Source: Emticicia sp965283955 (GTDB taxonomy: Bacteria; Bacteroidota; Bacteroidia; Cytophagales; Spirosomataceae). Taken from it: DNA of 64,000 nt. Location: contig CBDIQW010000001.1 of assembly GCA_965283955.1 (NCBI GenBank), positions 3,534,001 through 3,598,000 of the forward strand, read 5' to 3'. Positions 43,532 to 52,500 of the stretch are shown one piece after another. Under the pieces are notes generated by a model, which had not been told where the DNA came from, ran no database searches, and saw only the letters and a list, made by a program, of their open reading frames with translations. Position 1 is the first letter of the stretch. Each line of letters starts with the position of its first letter. A program made the position numbers and the translations under genes.

Positions 43532-44254
43532 TTATGCCATCAATTCGGCTTCCTCTAATTTTTTTTTTCGGCGTTCTTCACGTCTTAATAAAATTCTTTG
43601 CTTAAACCTCATCCAACGTTCATACAAAGGTAATTCTTCCAAGAAATTCCAAGTTTCATCTTTTTTTCCTGCATCTTCTTTCTTTTTCGCTTCGGCAGGG
43701 TCAAATAGCATTCCTGTACACAAACAATGTTTACGATTCGTACGAGTAAGCACATCGTAATTAACGCAGCTTGAGCAGCCTTTCCAGAAAGCATCATCGG
43801 CTGGTAGCTCGCTAAAAGTCGTTGGTTCGTAGCCCAAATCAGAGTTGATTTTCATTACAGCTAAGCTCGTAGTTAGGCCAATGATTTTTGCATCGGGGTA
43901 TTTCTTACGAGATAACTCAAATGCTTTTTGCTTGATTCGGGTAGCTATTCCACTCTTGCGGTATTCAGGATGCACGATTAAGCCAGAATTTGCTACAAAC
44001 TTGCCATGTTCCCATGTTTCGATATAGCAAAATCCCATCCAGTCGCCTTCACGAGTAAGTGCGATGATGGCTTTGCCTTCACGCATTTTTTCTCTTAGAT
44101 AATCGGGCGAACGTTTGGCAATACCTGTGCCACGTGCTTTGGCACTTTCGGCCATTTCATCACAAATAGTTTCTGCCAAATGATAGTGGCTTTCGTTGGC
44201 TACTTGCACAATATATAAATCTTCGGATGTGAGTGCTGTGTTATTCATCGTCAT
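43532..44254 (-). CDS. GNAT acetyltransferase, probable N-acetylglutamate synthase type
   Basis: 240 residues. The GNAT acetyl-CoA site is VANSGLIVHPEYRKSGIATR followed by IKQKAFELSRKKYPDA (near 88-125). A distinctive C-terminal block GLTTSLAVMKINSDLGYEPT, FWKGCSSCVNYDVL and KHCLCTGML brings cysteines in CxxC and CLC form. I recall this block from the GNAT protein encoded with argG/argC in other Bacteroidota and thought to supply N-acetylglutamate for arginine synthesis. Here no arg genes are adjacent. ATG at 44254 or 44248. Fold certain; arginine role inferred. Confidence 0.85.
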   Translation of the reverse strand: MTMNNTALTSEDLYIVQVANESHYHLAETICDEMAESAKARGTGIAKRSPDYLREKMREGKAIIALTREGDWMGFCYIETWEHGKFVANSGLIVHPEYRKSGIATRIKQKAFELSRKKYPDAKIIGLTTSLAVMKINSDLGYEPTTFSELPADDAFWKGCSSCVNYDVLTRTNRKHCLCTGMLFDPAEAKKKEDAGKKDETWNFLEELPLYERWMRFKQRILLRREERRKKKLEEAELMA

Positions 44255-44562
44255 TTATTGGGCTTTCCCTCAAACGGAGACGCTGTATCCTAAATGGTTT
44301 TAAATGAAAAAATAAGAAAACTTTTTGATGAGAAGGGGTTTTGCCATAAGGACAAAACAATTACTGTCTGATATTGAAATATCGGAATCGTCGAACTGGC
44401 GATATGGGGAGTCTGATGTGCATTTCTTAAAATAGGATGCAAAGATGTTTCGTTTAGTAATAATATCCAAAGAAACTGCCTAATATTTTTATTTGCATCA
44501 GAATAACGACGGACTTTTATTTTTAGTTCGTGAAAATGAAAAACTTTTAGGGAAGACATATC
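44255..44562. other. Intergenic region of about 310 bases
   Basis: Divergent promoter region between the GNAT and PAP2-like genes. There is a short GATATTGAAATATC palindrome near 44370 and nothing that looks coding. Confidence 0.4.
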
Positions 44563-44592
44563 TTTGTGGGATGCTTTCATTTTGATAACTTT
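44563..44592 (+). promoter_or_regulatory. Promoter of the PAP2-like gene
   Basis: TTTG (44563-44566), an 18-base spacer and TAACTTTG (44585-44592). A start at the GTG at 44566 would lie inside this promoter, so translation probably begins at the TTG at 44614. Confidence 0.55.
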
Positions 44593-44613
44593 GAAAAAAA
44601 AACAAATTATTCT

Positions 44614-45239
44614 TTGAATACTCGACTCGCTAATTTTCTTTCGATAGCTTTGCATCCTTTGTTGATGCCAACAATTTTATTTTTATTACTGCTCTTTATC
44701 GCACCTGCTCCGCTGGGAGCTGAATCGCTCGAAATGCTCATGAAACTGGCAGTAGTGGGTTTTGTATTTATTTATACTTTTGCTTTGCCTGCTTATTTTG
44801 TGTATTTACTCAAACGTTGGGGCATGATTAGCAGCCTAAAACTTGATAATCTGAAAGACCGTCGATTGCCGTATTTTGTGACTGCTCTCATCTACACCGC
44901 TTTGGGATATTTTCTTTATTCTAAAAATTCCATGCTTTTTCCGTGTGGATTTATTTTGTGGAGCATTGCGGCTGTTATTTTGTGCGTAGGTATTATTAGC
45001 CTTTGGTGGCAGATTTCGGCTCATGCGGCCGGTGTTGGAGGAATGATTGGTGCTTTGGCTGGTATATTGGTGCAGTTTGGCGAGCATGGTCTTTTTTTCC
45101 TTTACTCTTCTTGGTTATTCTATCGGGATACGTCATTTCGGCACGTTTGGCATTGAATGCTCATACGCCCGCACAGGTTGGTGCTGGATTTCTACTCGGT
45201 TTGGGGCTTAGCTTGGCTTCTATTTATGTGTTGTTTTAG
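44614..45239 (+). pseudogene. PAP2-like membrane protein, frame interrupted
   Basis: Begins NTRLANFLSIALHPLLMPTI from TTG 44614. Membrane spans follow, with LKDRRLPYFVTALIYTALGY and the catalytic-like block ISLWWQISAHAAGVGGMIGA. After GEHGLFF the written frame runs into nonsense and stops at 45156. In another frame PLLFLVILSGYVISARLALN and AHTPAQVGAGFLLGLGLSLA continue to 45239. Lengthening the T7 run at 45092-45098 by one base joins them into 208 codons. H-T-P-x-Q and SAHAAG match the PAP2/PgpB-like phosphatase pattern. Probably intact in the organism. Confidence 0.8.
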
Positions 45240-45391
45240 GTTTTGGCTGTTAGCGATTAACTTTTAGCTAAAAACTATATGATTTATTTGCGTAAAAATT
45301 GCGACTAAAGAGCTAAAAGCTAATAGCCAACTGCTAAAAGTCTCAAAATTTTCAAAATTGTTTTACGTTTCATGCAACATTTTATTTTTAG

Positions 45392-45988
45392 TTGTGTCAT
45401 TTGACTGTAACCATAAAACACGGCACTTTTCTGACGAACACTATTTTCATTGACAAGCACTTCGACTTGGTCGAGCGATGCAAGCGTGGCGAGAGTAAAG
45501 CACAGTATGAACTGTATAAGCACTACTCAAAAGCCATGTTTAGTATTTGTATGCGAATACTAAACCATGTAGGAGAGGCAGAAGATGTATTGCAAGAATC
45601 GTTTATTGATGCCTTTTCCAAAATCAAAGATTTTCGTCAGGAATCTACGTTTGGGATATGGTTGAAACAAATAGTGGTCAACAAAGCCATTAATCAGATT
45701 AGGTCAAGAAAAGTGCAGTTTGTGGATATTGACGAATTTGATGGTGACGAACATGACATCGCCGATTTGCAGTCGGATCATTATAATGAAGAAGAAGCAA
45801 AGTTTGAGGTCGAGCGAATAAAACGAGGAATGGAACAGCTACCCGAAGGTTTTAGAGTAGTGCTATCATTGTATTTGTTTGAAGGCTATGACCACGAAGA
45901 AATCGGTAAAATTTTAAGTATCAACGAATCGACTTCTCGTACGCAATACATGCGAGCAAAGAAGAGGCTGTTGGAGATAATAAAATAA
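45392..45988 (+). CDS. ECF-type RNA polymerase sigma factor
   Basis: About 195 residues. Sigma-2: HFDLVERCKRGESKAQYELY, AMFSICMRILNHVGEAEDVL, ESFIDAFSKIKDFRQEST. Sigma-4: LPEGFRVVLSLYLFEGYDHE, EIGKILSINESTSRTQYMRA then KKRLLEIIK. No ATG lies upstream of sigma-2, so initiation at TTG (45392 or 45401) is assumed; an undetected indel near the start is an alternative. It heads a three-gene run with an anti-sigma-like gene and a DUF4097-like gene. Confidence 0.9.
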   Translation: MCHLTVTIKHGTFLTNTIFIDKHFDLVERCKRGESKAQYELYKHYSKAMFSICMRILNHVGEAEDVLQESFIDAFSKIKDFRQESTFGIWLKQIVVNKAINQIRSRKVQFVDIDEFDGDEHDIADLQSDHYNEEEAKFEVERIKRGMEQLPEGFRVVLSLYLFEGYDHEEIGKILSINESTSRTQYMRAKKRLLEIIK

Positions 45989-46110
45989 AAGTCCACAGTT
46001 GACAGTCAACAGTCCATAGAAGATGGATGTTGTCGAGTTACAGTCTTGCCTTGAGCGTGGTCTTTTTCAAGTTCAGTTTTAATTCCCCTTTAGGGGTTTT
46101 GGGTATTATT

Positions 46111-46677
46111 ATGAATAAATTAGAAAGATTTGTAAGAGATAACCGTGAGGCATTTGACGACTACGAGCCGTCGGCTGACTTATGGAAAAAAATAGAGGCG
46201 AAAAACATTCATGCCAAGCCTAAAGGTAAACTCGTGAGTTTACAAGATTGGATTGGTAGTAAACCGAAATTTGCGTTGGGAATGGTGGCTGGCTTTGCAG
46301 TGTTTTTGATGGTGGGCTATTTGGCGTATAATTATGCCAAACCTGCTTCTCAAAATCCTGAAATTATGGCTTTGAGTCCGACTTATGCGAAAGAACTGAC
46401 ACAGTTTGCATCGTTAGTTGAAGCAAAGCGTGAAGAATTAAAGACCATCGAAAAGGAAGACCCCGAACTCTATCATCAGTTTGATACCGAACTGACGGTT
46501 TTGAACCAAAATTACCAGAATCTTAAACAAGAATTACCCAAAAATCCGAACCAAGAAGAGTTGCTCAAAGCAATGATTCAAAACCTTAGTATGCAGATTG
46601 AGTTGTTAAATCAGCAGTTAGAAATTATTCAGAAAATTAAAGAAGCAAAAAATGAAAAGACAAACACAATGGTATAA
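46111..46677 (+). CDS. Probable membrane anti-sigma factor
   Basis: 188 residues from the ATG at 46111 (NKLERFVRDNREAFDDYEPS); a longer frame start upstream comes from repeat-like sequence. The cytoplasmic N-terminal 60 residues (SADLWKKIEAKNIHAKPKGK) precede one membrane span (FALGMVAGFAVFLMVGYLAY, near 55-75) and a periplasmic helical region likely to form a coiled coil (LVEAKREELKTIEKEDPELY, LSMQIELLNQQLEIIQKIKE). It sits 122 bases after the sigma gene and overlaps the next gene by 26 bases. Confidence 0.75.
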   Translation: MNKLERFVRDNREAFDDYEPSADLWKKIEAKNIHAKPKGKLVSLQDWIGSKPKFALGMVAGFAVFLMVGYLAYNYAKPASQNPEIMALSPTYAKELTQFASLVEAKREELKTIEKEDPELYHQFDTELTVLNQNYQNLKQELPKNPNQEELLKAMIQNLSMQIELLNQQLEIIQKIKEAKNEKTNTMV

Positions 46678-47794
46678 GTCGGCTTCTCCTAATTCTCGAT
46701 TGATGGGGAAGTTAATGACGGTATTTTTCTCGCTCATAACGATTATATCTTTTGCCAAGAATGGCACAGACCCAGTACAAAATTCGACGCCAGAATGGAT
46801 TGAACGCCGCAAAAGTATTACGTTTTCGTATGCACTTTCGGCCAGCGATAAAGTATCACTCGAAAATCAATTTGGAGATATAAACGTGAGCTTTTGGAAT
46901 AAAGATGAGATTAAAGTTGAGGTAACAATTTTGGCAAATGCTACTTCTGAAGAGCGAGCCGCCAATTTTATTAGTACGGTTGATGTGCAAGGGAAAAAAG
47001 CTGATGGTACGGTAAGTATAAAAACCATGATTGACCGTGAAGGAGGAAATTATAACAATAACACGTGGAATTGGAAAGGTGGAAGTAATGAAAAAAACTC
47101 TTTAAAGATTGATTATAAGGTGTTTATGCCGAAAGGAAATGTTTTAAAACTAAAGAATTCGTTCGGAAATACTATCTTACCATCTTTTACTTCGCTGTTG
47201 ATGGTCAATCAAAGTTATGGAAAATTGATTGCCGAAGATATTTCTAATCCGCAGTCAGATATTAGTTTGTCGTTTAGTAAAGGCTCAACTATTCGTTCGA
47301 TGACTGGTGGGAAATTAAAGGCTTCGTATTCGGGTATCAAAATGGACCGTGCCGATGATTTGATTTTCAATAATAGCTTTGGCGAAATTGATATTAAAGA
47401 AGTAGGAAAATTAAACGCAAAAATCTCGTATTCGAGTGGTTTGATTGGAACTATCAATGAATCATCGAATTTAAAACTCGAATTTTCGGGAGGTTTTAAA
47501 TTAGGCGAATTGGGCAAGAATGTTAAAGAATTGAACCTCAACGCCAGTTATTCGCCAGTTAATTTAATTTTGAGCGATAACGTTTCGTATGATTTTGAAG
47601 TAAAAGCCAACTACGGAGATTTCAGTTATCCGAACGAACGTGGTGTTTCGTTTACGACCAACTCCGATGCTGATGCCAAGAAAGAAAATCATCATTTCAA
47701 TCCAGTAAAATATTATACGGGTAAAATTGGTAAAGGATCGGCTGATTGCAAGATTGTAGTAAACGGAAATTTCAGCAGTGTGAAGTTTAAATAA
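46652..47794 (+). CDS. DUF4097-like secreted protein
   Basis: 380 residues. A signal segment is near 18-36 (GKLMTVFFSLITIISFAKNG). The body is a right-handed beta-helix-like series as in DUF4097/DUF2807 proteins: SLENQFGDINVSFWNKDEIK, VLKLKNSFGNTILPSFTSLL, LIFNNSFGEIDIKEVGKLNA, LNLNASYSPVNLILSDNVSY. The recurring N-S/Q-F-G-D/E/N pattern is clear. Overlap with the anti-sigma-like gene suggests translational coupling. It is probably a regulated envelope protein of the sigma module. Confidence 0.82.
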   Translation: MKRQTQWYKSASPNSRLMGKLMTVFFSLITIISFAKNGTDPVQNSTPEWIERRKSITFSYALSASDKVSLENQFGDINVSFWNKDEIKVEVTILANATSEERAANFISTVDVQGKKADGTVSIKTMIDREGGNYNNNTWNWKGGSNEKNSLKIDYKVFMPKGNVLKLKNSFGNTILPSFTSLLMVNQSYGKLIAEDISNPQSDISLSFSKGSTIRSMTGGKLKASYSGIKMDRADDLIFNNSFGEIDIKEVGKLNAKISYSSGLIGTINESSNLKLEFSGGFKLGELGKNVKELNLNASYSPVNLILSDNVSYDFEVKANYGDFSYPNERGVSFTTNSDADAKKENHHFNPVKYYTGKIGKGSADCKIVVNGNFSSVKFK

Positions 47795-47818
47795 GTCTTT
47801 TGTAAAAGGTTGTTTTAA

Positions 47819-47853
47819 GTAAAAGCAGTACAGACTTTGTTTGTACTGCTTTT
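47819..47853. terminator. Terminator between convergent genes
   Basis: Perfect 12-bp stem AAAAGCAGTACA (47821-47832) / TGTACTGCTTTT (47842-47853), with T and A tracts that suit either strand. Confidence 0.85.
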
Positions 47854-47882
47854 TCATTGATGAACAAGTCGGGAGACTTGTT

Positions 47883-49037
47883 TTACTTAATAGCAACTAA
47901 AGGAGGTACTTCAGTAAGCGATTTTTTCAAAATATATTTGGCCATTACTGGAAAATGGTCGGAGAAATCGACGCTTGAAATCGTTTTGCATGATTCTACG
48001 TGCCAGTCGTGGCTCACAAATTGTTGGTCGATTCGGGCGAAATAAGGTTGGCGATTTAGTGTAAAACCGAGCCCTTGTCCTGCTTCTTCAAAGGCGTTTT
48101 TGAAACTCAGTTTGAGTTTTCCGTAAGAATACCCAAAAGGTGTTTCGTTAAAATCCCCACAAATAATGACAGGATATTTACTTCCCGAAACATAAGATTC
48201 TACTTCACGCATTTGTTCGTCACGTTTCTCAAAACCTTCTTTCAAACGGCGGAAACTGTCGGCCAATTCCACGGCAAAGGTTTTTATGTGTCCTTTTTTT
48301 AGGGCATCAATTGCCAAATTAAGGCGTACACCCATTGACCAAAGATGCACATTCACGACTCTTACGGTATCATCTTTATAGGCAATGTCAGCACACAAAT
48401 AGCCATTAATATTTGGTTGATTCTTTCTGTCCCAAACTTTGCTATATTGTTTCAGAATTGGATACTGCGAAAACATTGCTAAACCAATAAGTCCTTTTTT
48501 GTCGAATTTAGTTAATTTTACTACGTTATTGGCGTATTTCGACTCAATGTCTTTGTTGGGTGAATATTCCTGAAAACAAGCAATATCGGCTTGTAATTTT
48601 GTCCAATGTTCGTCAGTTTTATATTTTTCGTCGAAACATTCTCCATTGAAACTCAATACTTTTAAGGCAGAAACATTCTCAAACTTCATTTCTCCATTAC
48701 TAATTCCGACCATACGTTTGATAAGTGGAAAAGCCAGAAGTACCCAAATGAAGCCAGTTGCGGCTACGATTTTTTGTTTTTTAATGAGTAGATAACATGC
48801 AGCCGTAAGGCCAGACAAGACCGCCAAAGGCAGGCTCATCATAATAAACCCAGCACTCCAATGGTCGAGAATTGGGTAATAACAAAACGCCATCGTGACG
48901 AATAAGTAAAGTAAAGATGTATAGGCAAGTGGATATTGACGAAAAATCTTTAAAACGAAACTCGCTATTTGAAAGAATATTTCGGCACAAACCAGTAGTA
49001 CATCCCAGAGAAATATTTTTAAATCGTATAGTTTCAT
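47883..49037 (-). CDS. Membrane-anchored endonuclease/exonuclease/phosphatase family protein
   Basis: 384 residues from the ATG starting KLYDLKIFLWDVLLVCAEIF. Three or four membrane segments in the first 115 residues are followed by an EEP domain: VLSFNGECFDEKY, ADIACFQEYSPNKD (metal Glu near 166), VRVVNVHLWSMG (catalytic His), VIICGDFNETPFGYSYG (Asp/Asn near 298), RIDQQFVSHDW and VDFSDHFPVMAKYI (catalytic His). All active-site positions are present, so it should cleave a phosphoester; the substrate is unknown. This arrangement is common in Bacteroidota. Confidence 0.9.
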   Translation of the reverse strand: MKLYDLKIFLWDVLLVCAEIFFQIASFVLKIFRQYPLAYTSLLYLFVTMAFCYYPILDHWSAGFIMMSLPLAVLSGLTAACYLLIKKQKIVAATGFIWVLLAFPLIKRMVGISNGEMKFENVSALKVLSFNGECFDEKYKTDEHWTKLQADIACFQEYSPNKDIESKYANNVVKLTKFDKKGLIGLAMFSQYPILKQYSKVWDRKNQPNINGYLCADIAYKDDTVRVVNVHLWSMGVRLNLAIDALKKGHIKTFAVELADSFRRLKEGFEKRDEQMREVESYVSGSKYPVIICGDFNETPFGYSYGKLKLSFKNAFEEAGQGLGFTLNRQPYFARIDQQFVSHDWHVESCKTISSVDFSDHFPVMAKYILKKSLTEVPPLVAIK

Positions 49038-49088
49038 AATCTCAGATTGGTTAGGTAAGTAATTATACAACAGTGAGTTAGTGGAGAA

Positions 49089-49133
49089 ATAATAAAGACG
49101 GAATGTGTTCCGAAAAACACAGACCGTCTTTGA
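49089..49133 (-). terminator. Terminator of the coiled-coil protein gene
   Basis: AAAGACGGAATGTG faces CACAGACCGTCTTT (two unpaired bases). On the minus strand it ends in TTTATTATTT and lies about 25 bases beyond the stop of the gene at 49159. Confidence 0.65.
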
Positions 49134-49158
49134 TATAAAACTAAATTGAAAGGGCTAC

Positions 49159-50115
49159 TTATTTTACTTCAAATGCTCCTTTACCAATTTTGAAGCCTTC
49201 TGAGTAAAGTTCAACGCTGTATTTTCCTTTAGTATAATTAGCTCCTTTGCCCGATACTAAGTCAACACGTTGGTCGTTGTTTTCAAACGGCACGCTTTGT
49301 TTGAAGCTATAACCGATTTCTTTTCCGTCAGCTTGTACGATTCCACCATTACCGTTTTCTACAACTGCACCATTTGTATCAAGTACACGCACATAAATAT
49401 CTTTGTTATTTTGTGCTGCCACAGGATTTGAAGGCATGATAAAAGAAACTTTCAATTGGTCGATTCTTGAAGCCTTGTATGCACCACCATCACGCTCTTT
49501 ACCTTTCGATGAAAGGGCTGTAACCTGTACATTGATAGCTTTCATTGCAGAAGCTAAAGTTACTTGACGCTTCAAATCGTTGTTTTTAGCTGTGAAATCA
49601 TCTACTGTTTGTGTTAAAGTAGTTGATAAAGCTTCTTTCTCAGTTTTAAGAGAAGTGTTTTCAACGATAACTTGTTGTTTTTCGGTTTCGAGGGTTTGCG
49701 TTTTAGCAACTAACATTCCGTTTTCTTCTTTTAACTTACGAATATCATCGTCTTTAGTTGCCAAGAATGTTTCGTAATCTTTGATTTTTGATTCATATTT
49801 TTGAACTGAGAAAGTAAGGTCAGTTTTCAATTTTTTCTTGTCATTTTCGAGTTGAGCCTTAACTGCTTCCAATTCAGCAATGTTTCCGCCCAAGCTTTGT
49901 ACTTCAAGAATTTTCTCATCCAATGATTTTGAGATAGAATCAAGTTTGATTTGTGTAGATGAAAGTTGTTCTACTTTCGATGTCAATGATTTTTGAAGTT
50001 CGAGTGTTTCGTTTCTTGCACCCATGAATAAATAGCCCAAAAGAGCTAATACACCTGCCATCACTCCGATGATAACTTTCAAAAGTCCGTTGTTGTTAGA
50101 TTGTGTTGTTTCCAT
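49159..50115 (-). CDS. Membrane-anchored coiled-coil protein, unknown function
   Basis: 318 residues. A single N-terminal membrane span (LLKVIIGVMAGVLALLGYLF, near 11-30) is followed by a long coiled coil, about 38-195 (ELQKSLTSKVEQLSSTQIKL, KLKEENGMLVAKTQTLETEK). A C-terminal beta domain, about 200-318, includes NVQVTALSSKGKERDGGAYK, DQLKVSFIMPSNPVAAQNNK and KYSVELYSEGFKIGKGAFEV. The domain plan suggests an inner-membrane protein reaching into the periplasm. No family function is known to me. Transcribed alone. Confidence 0.8.
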   Translation of the reverse strand: METTQSNNNGLLKVIIGVMAGVLALLGYLFMGARNETLELQKSLTSKVEQLSSTQIKLDSISKSLDEKILEVQSLGGNIAELEAVKAQLENDKKKLKTDLTFSVQKYESKIKDYETFLATKDDDIRKLKEENGMLVAKTQTLETEKQQVIVENTSLKTEKEALSTTLTQTVDDFTAKNNDLKRQVTLASAMKAINVQVTALSSKGKERDGGAYKASRIDQLKVSFIMPSNPVAAQNNKDIYVRVLDTNGAVVENGNGGIVQADGKEIGYSFKQSVPFENNDQRVDLVSGKGANYTKGKYSVELYSEGFKIGKGAFEVK

Positions 50116-50227
50116 TTGCTTAATTAATTAGTTATGATTTTTAAGTTTATGGTACAAAGCAACAATGTCAAGGTTAAAGGCGAATTAAATCGACTTTAAA
50201 TTTAGCTTAAAATTTGAGAAGGGGTGT

Positions 50228-51597
50228 TTATTTCCGAAAAGCCAAGGTAAAAACAGTTTCATCATCATTAGAAACTACACTAATATCACCGTTATGGAGT
50301 TTCACGATTTGCGAAACTATCGCCAAACCAACACCATGACCTTTAGTGGCTTTGGCAGTAGCATTACTTCTATAAAATGGGCGGAAAATATAAGGCAAAT
50401 CAGCTTTCGGAATGATTGGTCCATTATTCATAAACGAAATCTTCATTTCTTTGACGGTAGCCGAAAAACTCACAAAAACGCTGTTGTTTTCTGAAAACTT
50501 ACAGGCATTATCCATCAGATTCATCAACGCTACTTTTAATGAAGCCTCATTTCCTTCAATAATCAGAGCTTCTTCATCTTCGGGAAAATCGCTGAAATCA
50601 ATGTTAATTACATAGTCGTCATGCCACTTTTTTAGCTGACTTTTAGCTTCCCACAAAAGTTCGTCCATACGTAGGGGTAGGCGTTGAATAGCTTCGGCAT
50701 TGACAACCGTGTTGGCCAAATTTAGCAAAGTATTGGTCAATTGTGTTAGTGTTCGGGTGTCTTCTTGGAGTGATTTTAGACTTTCTTCATATATTTCGGG
50801 TGTGCGTTTTTGGAGTAGCGTAATATCAATCTGAGAGTAAATTTTGGTCAATGGATTCTTTAATTCGTGCGAAACATTGGCGATAAACATTTTTTGCATC
50901 GTAAATGCTTCTTGGATACGGTCAAGCAGTTGGTTGAAGGTTGCAACCAAGCGTCCAATCTCGTCTGAGCGGTTTGGGTGTTCGACACGCCTTTCGGCAA
51001 GATCGGGAAAATTTCATTGACTTGCGTAATAATGCCCGACATAGGAGCGAGAGCCTTATCGGCAAAAAACCACCCCGAAAGCCCCGAAAGTAATAGCCCA
51101 ATCAATACCATAACTGTCAGAATCTTACGTAAATCTTCAAGAGCCTCTTTGCCGTTTCGGTCAATGGCACTCACAATTACCCAATAACTGGCCGTGCCTT
51201 TTTTGAGCTGAATACCAAGTGTTTGATAAAAACCAGCGTAATAATAGGTCGGCTTGCTTTGTTGTTGAATATTCGGAATTAGCTCTTCAAACAAGCCAGA
51301 ATATGGTTCTTGACTTGCAAATACGAGCTTTTTTAGAGTTTCATCATAGACATAAATACTTTCATCGCTCAATAATTCTTTATCGGCAGTATTGACAAGT
51401 TTTAGCACCGTAGTATCGGCCGTTTGGAGGTCGAAAAGTAGGGTAGTGGTCGTTACGGCACGGTCTTGAAGGCGTTTAAAAAAACGTTTTTCGAGATAAA
51501 GTTTACTAAAGAAATATACTCCCACCGAAAAAAACAGCAGAATGGCCGTTACAATGGCCATAAATTGGTAAGTGAGTCGAGAGCGAATATTTAACAT
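50228..51597 (-). pseudogene. Two-component sensor histidine kinase, frame interrupted
   Basis: Part 1 from 51597: membrane span 12-32, a periplasmic region of ~130 residues, second span (LTVMVLIGLLLSGLSGWFFA) and the start of HAMP (ITQVNEIFP). Part 2 continues in another frame as DLAERRVEHPNRSDEIGRLV (rest of HAMP), then ANVSHELKNPLTKIYSQID with the phosphorylated His, LMNLMDNACKFSENNSVF (N box) and GHGVGLAIVSQIVKLHNGD (G box). Restoring one G to the GGG at 51005-51007 (plus strand) joins them into 456 codons, with all motifs intact. It lies directly downstream of an OmpR-type regulator and is its likely partner. Probably functional in the organism. Confidence 0.88.
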
Positions 51598-51603
51598 GGC
51601 GAG

Positions 51604-51735
51604 AGTTCTGACGGGGTCGCCCGTGCGATTTAGAGTTCTGAGTGGTCTGCTATTGCGAATTGAATAGAATGTAGTTGAGATATTGAAAACTCAGAATTCA
51701 TCACTCTCAATCGCATGGGCAACCCGGTCAGAACT
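51604..51735. repeat. Inverted-repeat element, family D
   Basis: Arms of 27 bases, 51604-51630 (AGTTCTGACGGGGTCGCCCG then TGCGATT) and its complement at 51709-51735, match at 24 positions. A second inner pair is AGAGTTCTGAG / CTCAGAATTC-like. It fills the gap between response-regulator and kinase genes. A 21-bp near-identical piece occurs at 21313-21333. Confidence 0.8.
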
Positions 51736-51737
51736 AT

Positions 51738-52412
51738 TCACTTTTTCATAACGTAGCCCATTCCAATTTGCGTATGCAATAGTTTTGGCTCAAAATCTTT
51801 ATCAATTTTTTTTCGGAGAAAGTTTACATAAACCTCAATCACATTTGTACCAGTGTCGAATGTTACGTCCCAAATTTTCTCGGCCAGTTCCACTTTAGAA
51901 ATCACTCTTCCTTGATGACGAATGAAATATTCGAGCAAAGAAAACTCTTTAGCGGTTAGTGTTATTTCTTTGCCGCTACGAGTTACGGTTTTGGCATCTA
52001 AATCCATTTCGAGGTCGTCAAATCTGAGTACGTTTTCCGTTTGCATCGAACCCGTATTTCTGCGAGTTAAAGCTCTGATTCGAGCCAATAACTCTCTAAA
52101 CTCAAAAGGTTTTACCAAATAATCATCTGCACCAGCATCGAGTCCAACAATTTTATCATCAGTTGTTCCGAGTGCTGTCAATAATAAAATTGGTGTTGTT
52201 ACACCTTTGCTACGAAGTTGTTTACAAAGTTCTAGTCCGCTAATTCCTGGCAAAATAATATCTGAGATAATGAGCGTATAATTAGTACGAGTTGCCAGTT
52301 GCAGACCTATCAAACCATCGTAAGCAACATCAACTTCCCATAGTTGTTCTTCAAGCCCTTGTTTGATGAGCTGCACAGTCTTCGCTTCGTCTTCAATTAC
52401 GAGTATTTTCAT
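51738..52412 (-). CDS. OmpR/PhoB family response regulator
   Basis: 224 residues. Receiver domain 1-118: ILVIEDEAKTVQLIKQGLEE, phospho-acceptor Asp in LIISDIILPGISGLELCKQL (near 51), Thr in PILLLTALGTTDDKIVGLDA, Lys in DDYLVKPFEFRELLARIRAL. DNA-binding winged helix 130-224: DLEMDLDAKTVTRSGKEITL, LTAKEFSLLEYFIRHQGRVI, VIEVYVNFLRKKID and the final IGMGYVMKK. Paired with the adjacent histidine kinase; CopR/CusR-type receptors look similar, but the signal is unknown. Confidence 0.95.
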   Translation of the reverse strand: MKILVIEDEAKTVQLIKQGLEEQLWEVDVAYDGLIGLQLATRTNYTLIISDIILPGISGLELCKQLRSKGVTTPILLLTALGTTDDKIVGLDAGADDYLVKPFEFRELLARIRALTRRNTGSMQTENVLRFDDLEMDLDAKTVTRSGKEITLTAKEFSLLEYFIRHQGRVISKVELAEKIWDVTFDTGTNVIEVYVNFLRKKIDKDFEPKLLHTQIGMGYVMKK

Positions 52413-52500
52413 CTTTCTATATTTGGCTTTACGTCAAAATTAGGAAAATTTAAAGATAAACGAATTGAAGTTGTATATAATTGTTGAAATTAAGCCATTT

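Noticed and set aside
44566..44613. GTG at 44566 as the start of the PAP2-like gene
   Set aside because: It falls within the predicted promoter (TTTG 44563-44566, TAACTTTG 44585-44592).
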